Below are positions 47,581 to 56,609 of a stretch of DNA of 64,000 bases, in pieces. Source of the DNA: Tritrichomonas musculus (lineage: Eukaryota > Parabasalia > Tritrichomonadida > Tritrichomonadidae); the NCBI GenBank assembly GCA_039105265.1, contig JAPFFF010000017.1, positions 1,674,001 to 1,738,000 on the forward strand, read 5' to 3'. A program made the position numbers and the translations under genes. The notes beneath the pieces were generated by a model. The model had not been told where the DNA came from, searched no databases, and saw only the letters and a list, made by a program, of their open reading frames with translations. The stretch's first letter is position 1. Each line of letters opens with the position of its first letter.

Positions 47581-47844
47581 ATGAAACGATTAACTGACCC
47601 AATCGATTACACACCAATACCAAAAGAATACGAGCGAATCGAATTAATTTATTTTCAACCATTGAGCGTTCTGTTGAAACGAGATGATAAGACATTGAGT
47701 CAACAAATGAAGAAATTGAAAGAAGAGACAAAAATAAAAATGTTCACTGATGAAATTTTCAATATTGATGAGTATATAATAGATGAATGTTGTAATGGTC
47801 GAACGTATAGATTGATTTATAGCCCAATCAAAAATAATAAATGA
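47581..47844 (+). CDS. Hypothetical protein in element C (87 aa)
   Basis: Start MKRLTDPIDYTPIPKEY at 47581, or nine codons upstream at 47554. Mixed alpha/beta with no recognised motif. It is followed after 19 bp by the RGRK-basic gene, with a T-rich gap typical of Polinton genes here. It may be a surviving gene of the element or a chance frame kept open. Confidence 0.45.
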   Translation: MKRLTDPIDYTPIPKEYERIELIYFQPLSVLLKRDDKTLSQQMKKLKEETKIKMFTDEIFNIDEYIIDECCNGRTYRLIYSPIKNNK

Positions 47845-47863
47845 TTTTTTTATTGATGTTTAA

Positions 47864-48106
47864 ATGACTGAAAACAATAAATTAGATTTAAATCAATTCA
47901 ATCAAACACCTATTATTAAATCTATGACAAAATCAAAGTCTATTGAAAATCTACAATTTGAAGATAAACCAAAGCCACAACCAGAAGTTAAACGTGGAAG
48001 AAAAAGCAAATACGCTAATGATGAAGAGAGAAAGGAAGCAAGGAAGAAACAACAGAAAGAATATCGTCAACGTAAAAAAAATGAATTGATAGAAATGAAG
48101 AAATAG
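47864..48106 (+). CDS. RGRK-basic protein, element C copy (80 aa)
   Basis: Start MTENNKLDLNQFNQTP. 'VKRGRKSKYANDEERKEARK' then 'KQQKEYRQRKKNELIE' matches the basic core of 29835-30125 and 59214-59621. It also shares the N-terminal 'TPIIKSMTKSKSIENL' style with the A copy ('TAIIKKLKKSKSNNNL'). The putative role is DNA binding. It survives although most of element C is gone. Confidence 0.65.
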   Translation: MTENNKLDLNQFNQTPIIKSMTKSKSIENLQFEDKPKPQPEVKRGRKSKYANDEERKEARKKQQKEYRQRKKNELIEMKK

Positions 48107-48200
48107 CCAATCGTTTACTGCCTCTAATTTGTTTGGACATTTAAATATCAACAAAAAACAGTTTTAAGCAAAGAAAAACAGAAAAAATCATCAAGATGCA

Positions 48201-48602
48201 CTATCCTTCATATCCTACAGCTTTTCGATATTTATTATTTTTCATTTCTTTCTTTCGTCCTACACTATAATCTATTGCTGGTTTATCATATTTATAATCA
48301 TGTGCCTCATTACTGATTTTAATTAATGCTCCCTTCAATTTACTATTTGGTAATACATCAATGACTTCATTTGCTGCATTTGATATTTTATCTCTCATGC
48401 TTTGGCTCAAGAATTTTTTACCAATATGTCCAGCAACCCCACCAATCAATCCACTGTGATTGTCCATAAAATCAGTAGCTGCATTATATAAACCTCGTAA
48501 TCTACCAACTGATGCTACATTAGCTACATTAAATAATTTACGACCATAATGTCCCAAACTCTTTTTGATTTCTGGTTTAATGATATCTTTGTATAATCCC
48601 AT
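48201..48602 (-). CDS. Glycine-rich amphipathic protein, element C copy (133 aa)
   Basis: Start MGLYKDIIKPEIKKS. 'GLIGGVAGHIGKKFLSQSMR' and 'KISNAANEVIDVLPNSKLKG' align with the element A (34406) and B (52256) copies, though it is more diverged. It lies on the minus strand just left of the ATPase remnant, the same order as in element A. Confidence 0.65.
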   Translation of the reverse strand: MGLYKDIIKPEIKKSLGHYGRKLFNVANVASVGRLRGLYNAATDFMDNHSGLIGGVAGHIGKKFLSQSMRDKISNAANEVIDVLPNSKLKGALIKISNEAHDYKYDKPAIDYSVGRKKEMKNNKYRKAVGYEG

Positions 48603-48629
48603 TTATAATTTAATAAAATCAACTATTAT

Positions 48630-48705
48630 TCAAAATAATATTCACCAGCTGTGATATTCATTATAAATTTATCATGTGGGTCATCATGTTGTAGATATTC
48701 ATTAA
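48630..48705 (-). pseudogene. C-terminal remnant of a packaging ATPase (element C)
   Basis: The minus strand encodes 'TVNEYLQHDDPHDKFIMNIT' and then a final GEYYFE, matching the last 25 or so residues of the ATPases of elements A and B. The rest of the gene is absent; the palindrome at 48712 begins where the similarity ends. Confidence 0.75.
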
Positions 48706-48711
48706 CTGTCG

Positions 48712-48975
48712 AGTAGTTATACATAGTGAAGGGGGGATAGATAACTAGTATAAGCAAATGAGGCTCTCTGGCTTTGAAAGCTTCCTGAAGAGACGATAAT
48801 TTGAGGTACTTTGGAGATGTTTTATATTATAGCTCCCTCGCTTTGAAAAGCTCCCTCGCTATAATAAACCATATCTCCAAACAGCCCCCAAGCAACCCCC
48901 ACCCAGCCACCCTACACGGAGAGCCTCATTTGCTTATACTAGTTATCTATCCCCCCTTCACTATGTATAACTACT
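48712..48975. repeat. 264-bp near-palindrome with Polinton-like ends
   Basis: Arms 48712-48768 and 48919-48975 are 57-bp inverted copies beginning AGTAGTTATACATAGTGAAG. The first bases resemble the ends of element A (AGTAGTATATAC). A second inverted pair (TTTGGAGATGTTTTATATTA near 48810 and its mirror near 48880) surrounds a centre with a doubled AGCTCCCTCGCT. No ORF and no target duplication are seen. It is either a small non-autonomous element or a fused pair of element ends. Confidence 0.75.
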
Positions 48976-49279
48976 TAATACCAACCCATCTCACACAAAT
49001 CCACTCAAGCAACCCATCTCAAGCAACCCATCTCAAGCAATCATCTCAAGCAAACCATCTCATGCAACCTATCTAGCATACTCCTACAGCAATCCACTCA
49101 AGCAATCATCTCAAGTAATCATCTCCCATATCTTGTATCGCAACTCATCTCAAGCAACCCATCTCACACACATCCACTCATGCAATCATCTCCCATATCT
49201 CATCACATACATCTACTCATGCAACCACTTCATGTACACCCGATACCTACTCAAAAATAAATCTTTAATTGAATCATAA
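48976..49279. repeat. Degenerate C-rich tandem repeat at the left end of element B
   Basis: About 250 bp of loosely repeated CATCTCAAGCAACC / CATCCACTCAAG / CATCTCCCATAT units of 12-14 bp. One strand is nearly free of G. This could be the subterminal part of the element, like the purine tract in the TIR of element A. Confidence 0.7.
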
Positions 49280-50239
49280 ATGTATAGTAGGTTTAAATCA
49301 CTACATCCAACCATTGATAATATCACAGATGAGCAAGTACCAATTCCTATCGAATCGGCATTCTTTCTAGAAGATGGTCAACAAGATAAAGACAAATTCA
49401 ATAGATACTATTTTAATTTCCCTCCTGAATGGTGTACAGCTAATAGAGGGGAATCTATTATTGGTGTTAGGAATATGTGGCTGATATCTAAAAGGAGGAA
49501 GCTTGAATTTACTATAACAATTGCCAAATATAAAAAGCAATCATTTAATGAAGTTGAGGGAGCTAACACAAATACAAAAATTCTTAACATGCTATCCATG
49601 CAAGGATATAAGGACAATCTTGAAATAAGGGATTTTGTTGTTGTTGATTGGATATCTACTGAAGGGGATTTTAGAGGATTTTTTGATGCTATTGATAAAT
49701 CTATTAAATGGAATATATCTAATGTATGGAAGAACACTAAAATTAATTTTGTTCAAAATGATTACGTCGTAGATAGAGACATACAATCAGATGGTTATTT
49801 TGATAAAAATGGCTTCCATGAGAAAATATTTTCACCTAGGAATGAAAATGAAGATGATGAGTTTGGTATAGCTCTAAAATTAAAGAAAACCAATCAGGAT
49901 TTTGATGAAGTATTTAATATTGGAGATGGTCCACACCAGAATAAAAAGCATGTGTATCTAAATCAGTTTGATGATGTTCTTACTTTTGATAATGTTTGGG
50001 ATAGGCATTCATGCAAAGTATATTCATCCATAGCTGAACAATCATTACATAATTATATTGGTAACTCTAATGTTGATTTTGTTCCAATAAAGTATTATAA
50101 ATTAAATTCTTCAGACCAAAGATTTTGGATTGAGTTTTATTCATGTAGGGAATATAATACCCCTATCAAAATTCCGGATAACGAATCATTTTGTATAGAG
50201 ATGCAATTCCTACCATTTGATAAGATGTTATATACATAA
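49280..50239 (+). CDS. Candidate minor capsid protein, element B (319 aa)
   Basis: Start MYSRFKSLHPTIDNITD. Counterpart of 36917-37921: shared 'ESAFFLEDGQQDKDKFNRYY', 'FNFPPEWCTANRGESIIGVR', 'VVDWISTEGDFRGFFDAID', 'DIQSDGYFDKNGFHE' and the closing 'DQRFWIEFYSCREYNTP'. It is beta-rich without membrane segments. First gene after the C-rich repeat; the integrase gene follows after 21 bp. Confidence 0.72.
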   Translation: MYSRFKSLHPTIDNITDEQVPIPIESAFFLEDGQQDKDKFNRYYFNFPPEWCTANRGESIIGVRNMWLISKRRKLEFTITIAKYKKQSFNEVEGANTNTKILNMLSMQGYKDNLEIRDFVVVDWISTEGDFRGFFDAIDKSIKWNISNVWKNTKINFVQNDYVVDRDIQSDGYFDKNGFHEKIFSPRNENEDDEFGIALKLKKTNQDFDEVFNIGDGPHQNKKHVYLNQFDDVLTFDNVWDRHSCKVYSSIAEQSLHNYIGNSNVDFVPIKYYKLNSSDQRFWIEFYSCREYNTPIKIPDNESFCIEMQFLPFDKMLYT

Positions 50240-50260
50240 GCTAGTTTAATCTAAAATCAA

Positions 50261-51343
50261 ATGAGTTATAATACACTTGATGAATTATTTAAAAAATATC
50301 CATGGAAGAGCAAATCTAAATTTGTTCCGTTAGCCAAACGATATGGTTTCACGGCGAAAGATGCTAACGATTTTCTAGACAAAAATATTGTCCATGATGT
50401 TAAGGTACCCAAAGCTAAATATATGCCAATCGTATCGAAACATTTACACGGATACCAGATGGATACATTTATTAATGAAAAGCATAAGGGAGGTCTCAAT
50501 TATTTAATGTTCATCAATATTAATACGAGGAAGGCATATGCATATCCGTTACAAGGCAAGGGTTCAAAATCCGTTATCAACGCGCTACAATGTTTCATAA
50601 AAGATGTACACAATATTTATTCAATAACCAGCGACCAAGATGCTGCATATCTATCAAACGAGGTACTTGGTTTTATGAAATCGAACAATATAATATACAC
50701 CACTACTGAAGACAACAATCATAATGTACTAGGTATCATTAATCGATTCATGCGAACGATTCGTGATTCTATTGGTGAGAATAGATATATTGATGAAACT
50801 GAAATGAATGATTTGATTGATGCGTATAACAATACTCCTCATAGGGGATTAGATAATAGAGCTCCTAATGATATAACTAAAGATGATGAATTAACATACA
50901 TCAATACTAAATCAAGCATCAACCCATATGATTTCAAAACAAATGATAGGGTTAGAATTGTATTAGCTAATGAACCATTCTCAAAGATAAGAAATCGGGT
51001 GAGCAAGGAGGCATATATTATTGACTCGAAATCAGGTAACCAATTCATAATTAAGTCAAAGGATGATTCGATAGATAAGCTCCCGGGTTACCGCTTAATA
51101 AAAACCAATAATAATATACCGTTAGCAAATTCATTGAAGAATGGCAAGCGTGGTATTGTAAACAAAATTCTTAGTTATGATGTTAAGAAAAATAAATATA
51201 GGGTCGAGTATGAAGGTGGTAAACGCGATACAATCCCTGCGAAAAATCTTAGGGAGGGTCATCCAATCAAGTTGTCAAATCTTGAACTCGAATATTGGTC
51301 TACCAAAAATAATGTTCCCGAATCAATCACAAAATGGAGCTAA
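50261..51343 (+). CDS. Retrovirus-type integrase, element B (360 aa)
   Basis: Start MSYNTLDELFKKYPWK. 'HGYQMDTFI' near residue 66, 'YSITSDQDAAYLS' near 123, 'HNVLGIINRFMRTIRD' near 155 and 'YNNTPHRGLDNRAPNDIT' mark the rve core. A C-terminal chromo/SH3-like segment ('KYRVEYEGGKRDTIPAKNLR') is present as in element A. The N-terminal 30 residues are shorter than in the A copy. Confidence 0.9.
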   Translation: MSYNTLDELFKKYPWKSKSKFVPLAKRYGFTAKDANDFLDKNIVHDVKVPKAKYMPIVSKHLHGYQMDTFINEKHKGGLNYLMFININTRKAYAYPLQGKGSKSVINALQCFIKDVHNIYSITSDQDAAYLSNEVLGFMKSNNIIYTTTEDNNHNVLGIINRFMRTIRDSIGENRYIDETEMNDLIDAYNNTPHRGLDNRAPNDITKDDELTYINTKSSINPYDFKTNDRVRIVLANEPFSKIRNRVSKEAYIIDSKSGNQFIIKSKDDSIDKLPGYRLIKTNNNIPLANSLKNGKRGIVNKILSYDVKKNKYRVEYEGGKRDTIPAKNLREGHPIKLSNLELEYWSTKNNVPESITKWS

Positions 51344-51358
51344 TTTTATTCCATATAA

Positions 51359-52225
51359 ATGAAAACCAGTACTAAATCAGTCATTAAAAATGTTGAGAGA
51401 GAAATACAAAAAGCTATGCGCAAAAATCAAAAAGATATAGAGATGGCTTTGATAAAACCGCTATCACCGGACTACCCATTCAGCACTAACGGGATATATT
51501 TCCTAATCGGTAAGCCTGGTGCTGGTAAATCATATTGGATATGGTCTCATATAATGATTACTGAAAAATTATTTAAGAAACCATATTATAATAAGATAAT
51601 ATTTTGTTCCACGAGTGGGAAGATGGATAAGACAGCTGAAGCTTTACATAAAAGTATTAAAACTCCAATACAATATGTGAAGGAGGATGAGTTGATGCCA
51701 ATCTTACGTAAGCATCTCAAAAGGAAGGTTAAATATTATGCACTGGTCAAACATGTGTTATCCAAAATGAAAGATACTAATGAGGAGATGGAACGCCTGA
51801 TTGAAAAACATTCATTACAAGATATCGATGATAGAATTGTATATATTGCCAACAAATTAGTTCAATATAATACATCATCATATCCATACAATACATTAAT
51901 TATTCTAGATGATTGTGCGGGAAGTGATTTATTGAAGAATGGGAATAGTGAATTCATTAGATTATTGACCAAAACTAGGCATTATAATATCACTTGTATA
52001 ATGGCGTTTCAAACGATTCGATTTGTTCATATTAATGCTAAACGTATGGCTACAGATATAATCTGCTACAGTGGATATAGTGAGGAGGATATCACATCAT
52101 TACTGCAACAAACTAATAATAATTTAAACACTAAGGATGCGGTCCACCAGTATCTACAACACAGGGAACCCCATGATAAATTGATTCTTAATATAACAGC
52201 TGACAAGTATTACTTTGAGTCATAA
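51359..52225 (+). CDS. Genome-packaging ATPase (FtsK/HerA, A32-like), element B
   Basis: 288 residues, the same length as in element A. Start MKTSTKSVIKNVE. Walker A GKPGAGKS at residues 52-59, Walker B LIILDDCAGSDLL at 181-193. The first 50 residues differ from A except for the shared 'ALIKPLSPDYPFSTNGIYFL'. It follows the integrase by 15 bp. Confidence 0.92.
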   Translation: MKTSTKSVIKNVEREIQKAMRKNQKDIEMALIKPLSPDYPFSTNGIYFLIGKPGAGKSYWIWSHIMITEKLFKKPYYNKIIFCSTSGKMDKTAEALHKSIKTPIQYVKEDELMPILRKHLKRKVKYYALVKHVLSKMKDTNEEMERLIEKHSLQDIDDRIVYIANKLVQYNTSSYPYNTLIILDDCAGSDLLKNGNSEFIRLLTKTRHYNITCIMAFQTIRFVHINAKRMATDIICYSGYSEEDITSLLQQTNNNLNTKDAVHQYLQHREPHDKLILNITADKYYFES

Positions 52226-52255
52226 ACCAGATATATATATTTTTAATACAAGTAA

Positions 52256-52675
52256 ATGGGATTCTTGAAAAAAATAATTAAAAATGGTATTGGATTGGCG
52301 GGCAATCAGGTGATGAATATGGCTAATAGCGCAACCGGTGGACTGGCTGGGAAGATATTTAATTCAACTGTCAACAAGGTGAATAAAAATAGTGGTATCA
52401 TTGGCAAGGTTGCTCGAGGATTAGGCAAGAAATTTTTAAATGATAAGACTCGTGAGAAAATATCCAATATTACAGATACGGCTATTAAATATATTCCTAA
52501 GGGGAATGTTAGGACTGCTCTAGAGAATATTAATAACGCTGCTCAAGGTAAGTCTAATCATAATATCAAGACTAAATATAATAAGCAATTGGATTCGACA
52601 GAACCGGCAAGTGTGCAGGCTAACGTTAAACCTAAACGTATCAGGACTAAATATGGAAAACGTTTGGGTAAGTAA
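52256..52675 (+). CDS. Glycine-rich amphipathic protein, element B (139 aa)
   Basis: Start MGFLKKIIKNGIGLAGN. Matches the A and C copies at 'GIIGKVARGLGKKFLNDKTR' and 'KISNITDTAIKYIPKGNVRT'. The C-terminus is strongly basic (KPKRIRTKYGKRLGK), which the A copy lacks. Possible capsid-interior or membrane-active protein by analogy with adenovirus protein VI; unproven. Confidence 0.72.
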   Translation: MGFLKKIIKNGIGLAGNQVMNMANSATGGLAGKIFNSTVNKVNKNSGIIGKVARGLGKKFLNDKTREKISNITDTAIKYIPKGNVRTALENINNAAQGKSNHNIKTKYNKQLDSTEPASVQANVKPKRIRTKYGKRLGK

Positions 52676-52718
52676 TAGGTGAAAGTTGGTGAAACTATGC
52701 TTTTTATTTTTACCATAA

Positions 52719-53333
52719 ATGGCTAAAAATCTTCGAGGAAGTAAAAGATTGCAAGTTATTCAAAACTGGTTAAATGGGAGAGATGATGATGAATGGGAGG
52801 TGTTTCCGTGTAGAACTGAGGGAAAATATATCGTGAAACCTCGCAAGGAACCTCATACAAATCGTCACGTTGAACCAATTGTGAAAGATGATGATGACGA
52901 GCCAGCTGATAGCCCCCTTGAAAACGATGCTGATGGCCCCGTTGATGAATGTGAACATGATGAGCCAACCCCTGACCCGAAACCATTCGTTAGACCTAAA
53001 ACTAAACGTTCACCTCCAAGAACTCCCCCTAATAATTATGAATATGATCCAACTATTAATTTAGAGATATTGAATCAATTGAAACTTCTCGGTGAGGAAT
53101 TCAAAATTAGACGTGAGAAAAAGGAACAGAAACGAATGATTAAGGAGGTTGTCCAAAAACAAATATCGCGACCGAGGATGCAATATAATTACGAATTCAC
53201 TGAACCTGAATATAAACAATATCCAAATACTCAACCGATAGAACCACCCATGGAATCATCCAATGATCCTATCGAGCAACCTCAACAAATGTATCCCGTG
53301 AGAAGAAATCGAATATTTGCAGATGTCATATAA
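52719..53333 (+). CDS. Conserved charged protein with WLNGRDD motif, element B (204 aa)
   Basis: Start MAKNLRGSKRLQVIQNW. N-terminal 'GSKRLQVIQNWLNGRDDDEW' and C-terminal 'EKKEQKRMIKEVVQKQISRP', 'RRNRIFADVI' are shared with the copy at 33807-34358. The middle is acidic and Pro-rich. It sits two genes before the major capsid gene, because the LPGF-domain gene is inserted here. Confidence 0.75.
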   Translation: MAKNLRGSKRLQVIQNWLNGRDDDEWEVFPCRTEGKYIVKPRKEPHTNRHVEPIVKDDDDEPADSPLENDADGPVDECEHDEPTPDPKPFVRPKTKRSPPRTPPNNYEYDPTINLEILNQLKLLGEEFKIRREKKEQKRMIKEVVQKQISRPRMQYNYEFTEPEYKQYPNTQPIEPPMESSNDPIEQPQQMYPVRRNRIFADVI

Positions 53334-53360
53334 TTAAGTGATTATTTTTTATTTCATTAA

Positions 53361-54530
53361 ATGACTTCAAATAAACTTATTTCCCAACTAACTAAGAAAG
53401 AAATACTTCAACTACCTGGGTTCGCTGGATTGAATAAAACATTGTTACCAAATTTGAAAAATATATTGCGTGCTCATCTCGTGAAAACAAATATATTCAA
53501 ACGTGGTGTTCGCGTCAATGATTATTTAGATTATTGCAAGAAACACAAATTGGATTCTATTCAAATAGATACATCGATTAAACAACCTACTAAATCTAAT
53601 CGCAAATTGAGTAAAGCTGATACTAACGCACAGATTAAACAACCTACTAAATCTAATCGCAAATTGAGTAAAGCTGATATTGACGCAAAGATTAAAGGAT
53701 ACAAACAAGATATGGATGAGTATACAAAATTATTGGAGAAGGCGAAATTGAATCCAGCAGCTGAACCAGGTGTTGATGAATGTATACACTATATAAATAA
53801 TTACGAGGATAATATACTAAAATTGCTTAGCGATAAATATAATAAACCTGAATTGAAAACTGTTATTAATGAAATCAAAGCATTGCAAGAAGAAATGGAT
53901 GATTATTTATATGTTGATAATAAATTGAGACAGTTATTGTATGAACTGAAAGATTATGAATATGATTTGAATAATAATGCTGATGCGTTAACCGAGGATG
54001 AATTAAATGAGACCAGGAACGCTGTTAAACAACATACTGCTGAGATAGCTAAACTCAAGAAGAATTTCGTTGAATTGAGTGATGATGAGTTTGAAGCTAA
54101 ATATTATAATAAGCTCGAGAAACTACGTGAACGTAGACAGCAGATGGAAAATGAGATTAACAAATTAGTCGAGGAGGATAAAAATAAACGTAAGCGAGCT
54201 AGAAAACCCAAACCCAAGTTATCAGATGAGCAAAAGGCAGCCAATCGTGAGATGAGGTCAAAGCGACGACGTGAGAAGAAACTATTAAATGTACCTACTG
54301 CAGATTTATCACGTGAGGAACAATTTGATAAAGAAATATTACTTAGTGAGAAGAGGATTATTGAGTTGGAAAAGACATATGCTCCATATAAAGATGATGA
54401 GCGATACGCTACAGAATTGCAAAATGAAATAAATAGGTTACGTAATAATATTGATTACGTTAATAAAAAGAAGAAAGCTTATATTGCTGAGAAAAGTGAA
54501 ACCAAGAAATCGAGAAGACGAAAGAAGTAA
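53361..54530 (+). CDS. LPGF-domain protein with coiled coil (389 aa)
   Basis: Start MTSNKLISQLTKKEILQ. Residues about 5-62 ('LTKKEILQLPGFAGLN', 'LKNILRAHLV', 'RGVRVNDYLDY') form a small helical domain also found at the start of the gene at 59662 and at the N-terminus of PolB in this element. The domain resembles SAP-type DNA-binding helices in pattern only. Next comes a duplicated 19-residue unit (IKQPTKSNRKLSKAD.., DNA 53577-53633 and 53634-53690), then a long charged coiled coil and a basic tail (KKSRRRKK). It lies between the WLNGRDD gene and the major capsid gene; element A has nothing here. Confidence 0.75.
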   Translation: MTSNKLISQLTKKEILQLPGFAGLNKTLLPNLKNILRAHLVKTNIFKRGVRVNDYLDYCKKHKLDSIQIDTSIKQPTKSNRKLSKADTNAQIKQPTKSNRKLSKADIDAKIKGYKQDMDEYTKLLEKAKLNPAAEPGVDECIHYINNYEDNILKLLSDKYNKPELKTVINEIKALQEEMDDYLYVDNKLRQLLYELKDYEYDLNNNADALTEDELNETRNAVKQHTAEIAKLKKNFVELSDDEFEAKYYNKLEKLRERRQQMENEINKLVEEDKNKRKRARKPKPKLSDEQKAANREMRSKRRREKKLLNVPTADLSREEQFDKEILLSEKRIIELEKTYAPYKDDERYATELQNEINRLRNNIDYVNKKKKAYIAEKSETKKSRRRKK

Positions 54531-54552
54531 TTTTTTTATTATATAAAAAGTA

Positions 54553-56130
54553 ATGTTGAACAATGAAGTGATTATGCAAACATCTGCGGATGCATGCACC
54601 CAGATAGCCTCATATTTTGATACCGTCGATAATTGCATTGCGATGAGTGATACTAATAAACAATATTCGATCAACCCACAGACGAGTTATGGACCATCGC
54701 CCCCAATCAAAAGTGGCTCGTATACATCTGTAATCATATCACCAAATACTCACAACACGGCTGATTTATACAACGGATTCATTAAGGCAACGATGGAGAT
54801 TAAAGTTAATATCGATGATAAGATAGATACAGCAAATGTTGGCGATTATAGTTTCAATAATATATGGTATGGATTTAAAGATGCACGTGATGCTATTGAG
54901 AAGTATGAAATTGTAGCAAATGGTATCACCATATATACACAAAATTATGGCTGTGAAGAATCATTTCTTACAGCTTGTTGTTCCAACGAAACCACGAAGA
55001 GGGCAGATATTTATTCGAAAACTAGGCATAAAGATGTATGGAGACAGAATGAAGGGTGCCGCTGCGGTTTCGTAGTTTACTGGACTAAAGATAGGACCGA
55101 AGCTACTGGTACGATTAATTTGAAGATAGATTTGAGAAGATTCTTGCCGATATCTAACATTAAATATCTCCCAGCGTTTGCAGGCAAAATAGAACTGCGA
55201 TTATATTTCTCATGCGCGGGACTAGTATATTGTCCATGTGGACCTGATGAAAATTTGATCAATAATCCTGGTAAGTATTCAAAATATACATTTCATCCCG
55301 TCACGACAGAATTCAAGCAAATAGGTAATCCAATAAGATGTTGGGCGACATCTACAACCGCTAATGGATTATATACATTAAATAATGCTGATAGAACAAG
55401 TAATGTTATATGGTATGAGGTCAAGGATTGCCTCAGTATTATCCCATGTTTTGGAATTAGTGAGAGTGTTTATAACTCATTGGTTCAACGATATAGTGAT
55501 CCATCTCACCCGTTAACATTTCCTACACAAACATTATCTGTATATACGACAACTAATAAACTCGAGCAACCTAATGATAAGACCACCTGTACTATCACTC
55601 CAAGATTTGTTGATAGTATATTTTGTTTATTCCCGTTGCGTAATACTGATAAAACTGTTTTCAAGAATCCATTATTCAAATCATTCTACATTAATGCGGG
55701 TGGATATGGCAACATACCTTCGCGACCATTTGGTACAACTGAAGAGTACCCCGAATTCTTGGAATATTGCCAGAATGCAATGAACATGAATGGTGAGCAG
55801 AGTGGTTTCAATAAGGAGGTCGTCAGATCGCTAACCAATTCATATTCATTTAACTCAACGACTGGTTATTATAGTGACGACAGGTCATCGTTTTTCATTG
55901 GTCTCCCAACAGAAACTGATAATACATATCAACAGGGACTCACTTCGCTATCACCTATCAATTTTGAAATGAATATTACTCAAAGTGCGACTGAAGGTTC
56001 ATTTGCGAAGAGTGTAGATGCCAACCCACTTTTCTGCTTATTATATGATGCCTCGATTAGTATATTAGTTCAACCAAATGGTATGCCTCCATTGGTTCGA
56101 ATTGGTAACTATGATTTAACTACACCATGA
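54553..56130 (+). CDS. Major capsid protein, element B (525 aa)
   Basis: Start MLNNEVIMQTSADACTQ. Highly similar to 32107-33789 through the whole length, with shared 'ASYFDTVDNCIAMSDTNKQY', 'NISNIKYLPAFAGKIELRLY'-type and 'QPNGMPPLVRIGNYDLTTP' blocks. Beta-rich, no membrane segment. Assigned as the double-jelly-roll capsid protein from size, conservation and gene order. Confidence 0.8.
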   Translation: MLNNEVIMQTSADACTQIASYFDTVDNCIAMSDTNKQYSINPQTSYGPSPPIKSGSYTSVIISPNTHNTADLYNGFIKATMEIKVNIDDKIDTANVGDYSFNNIWYGFKDARDAIEKYEIVANGITIYTQNYGCEESFLTACCSNETTKRADIYSKTRHKDVWRQNEGCRCGFVVYWTKDRTEATGTINLKIDLRRFLPISNIKYLPAFAGKIELRLYFSCAGLVYCPCGPDENLINNPGKYSKYTFHPVTTEFKQIGNPIRCWATSTTANGLYTLNNADRTSNVIWYEVKDCLSIIPCFGISESVYNSLVQRYSDPSHPLTFPTQTLSVYTTTNKLEQPNDKTTCTITPRFVDSIFCLFPLRNTDKTVFKNPLFKSFYINAGGYGNIPSRPFGTTEEYPEFLEYCQNAMNMNGEQSGFNKEVVRSLTNSYSFNSTTGYYSDDRSSFFIGLPTETDNTYQQGLTSLSPINFEMNITQSATEGSFAKSVDANPLFCLLYDASISILVQPNGMPPLVRIGNYDLTTP

Positions 56131-56180
56131 GTAAATTTTCAAACAATGCAACACATTATTTTTGTTTATTTGCATAATAA

Positions 56181-56609
56181 ATGAATAAGTATAAAAACCC
56201 GAATTCAACAACCATCGGTACTACTGGATGTATGTATAATGAATCCACCACTACCAACGAAGATGTTGAGTATAATCATTATGGTATATATTCAAATGAT
56301 AACACTTATGCGGTCACCTTCAATCCTCATATCAATCGACCACCTACGAAAAATATGCCACACTATCCAGTTAGACCACCTCCAACTGATGAGCATATGA
56401 CGCTTACTCAAAATGAGCCTCCCGTGAGTATGACTGATGGGATGCATTATTTGAACAATGCGACAACGAAACCTCCTCCATTGCTACCACCATATTTGAA
56501 TAGACCTCAAGACCTGGCAGCGATTCAAGGATTGGCTAATGAGAGAGATAAGGCATATTTGATATATAATAAGCCGGCTAATATCAGGTTCAAAAATATA
56601 CATTATTGA
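56181..56609 (+). CDS. Proline-rich protein next to the capsid gene, element B (142 aa)
   Basis: Start MNKYKNPNSTTIGTTG. 'MYNESTTTNEDVEYNHYGIY', 'YAVTFNPHINRPPT', 'EPPVSMTDG' and 'PPLLPPYLNRP' match 31643-32077 of element A. Its stop codon lies inside a 32-bp word (56596-56627) that recurs at 57634-57665. Confidence 0.78.
   Translation: MNKYKNPNSTTIGTTGCMYNESTTTNEDVEYNHYGIYSNDNTYAVTFNPHINRPPTKNMPHYPVRPPPTDEHMTLTQNEPPVSMTDGMHYLNNATTKPPPLLPPYLNRPQDLAAIQGLANERDKAYLIYNKPANIRFKNIHY

Larger units (their letters stand above)
47450..48711. mobile_element. Element C: scraps of a third Polinton, broken
   Basis: Four pieces related to Polinton genes lie between the pogo remnant and the palindrome: a small plus-strand gene (47581), an RGRK-basic gene (47864), a glycine-rich gene on the minus strand (48201) and the very end of a packaging ATPase on the minus strand (48630-48705). 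The last two keep the order seen in element A. All core replication and capsid genes are absent, so it is a fossil, older than element A. Confidence 0.7.
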
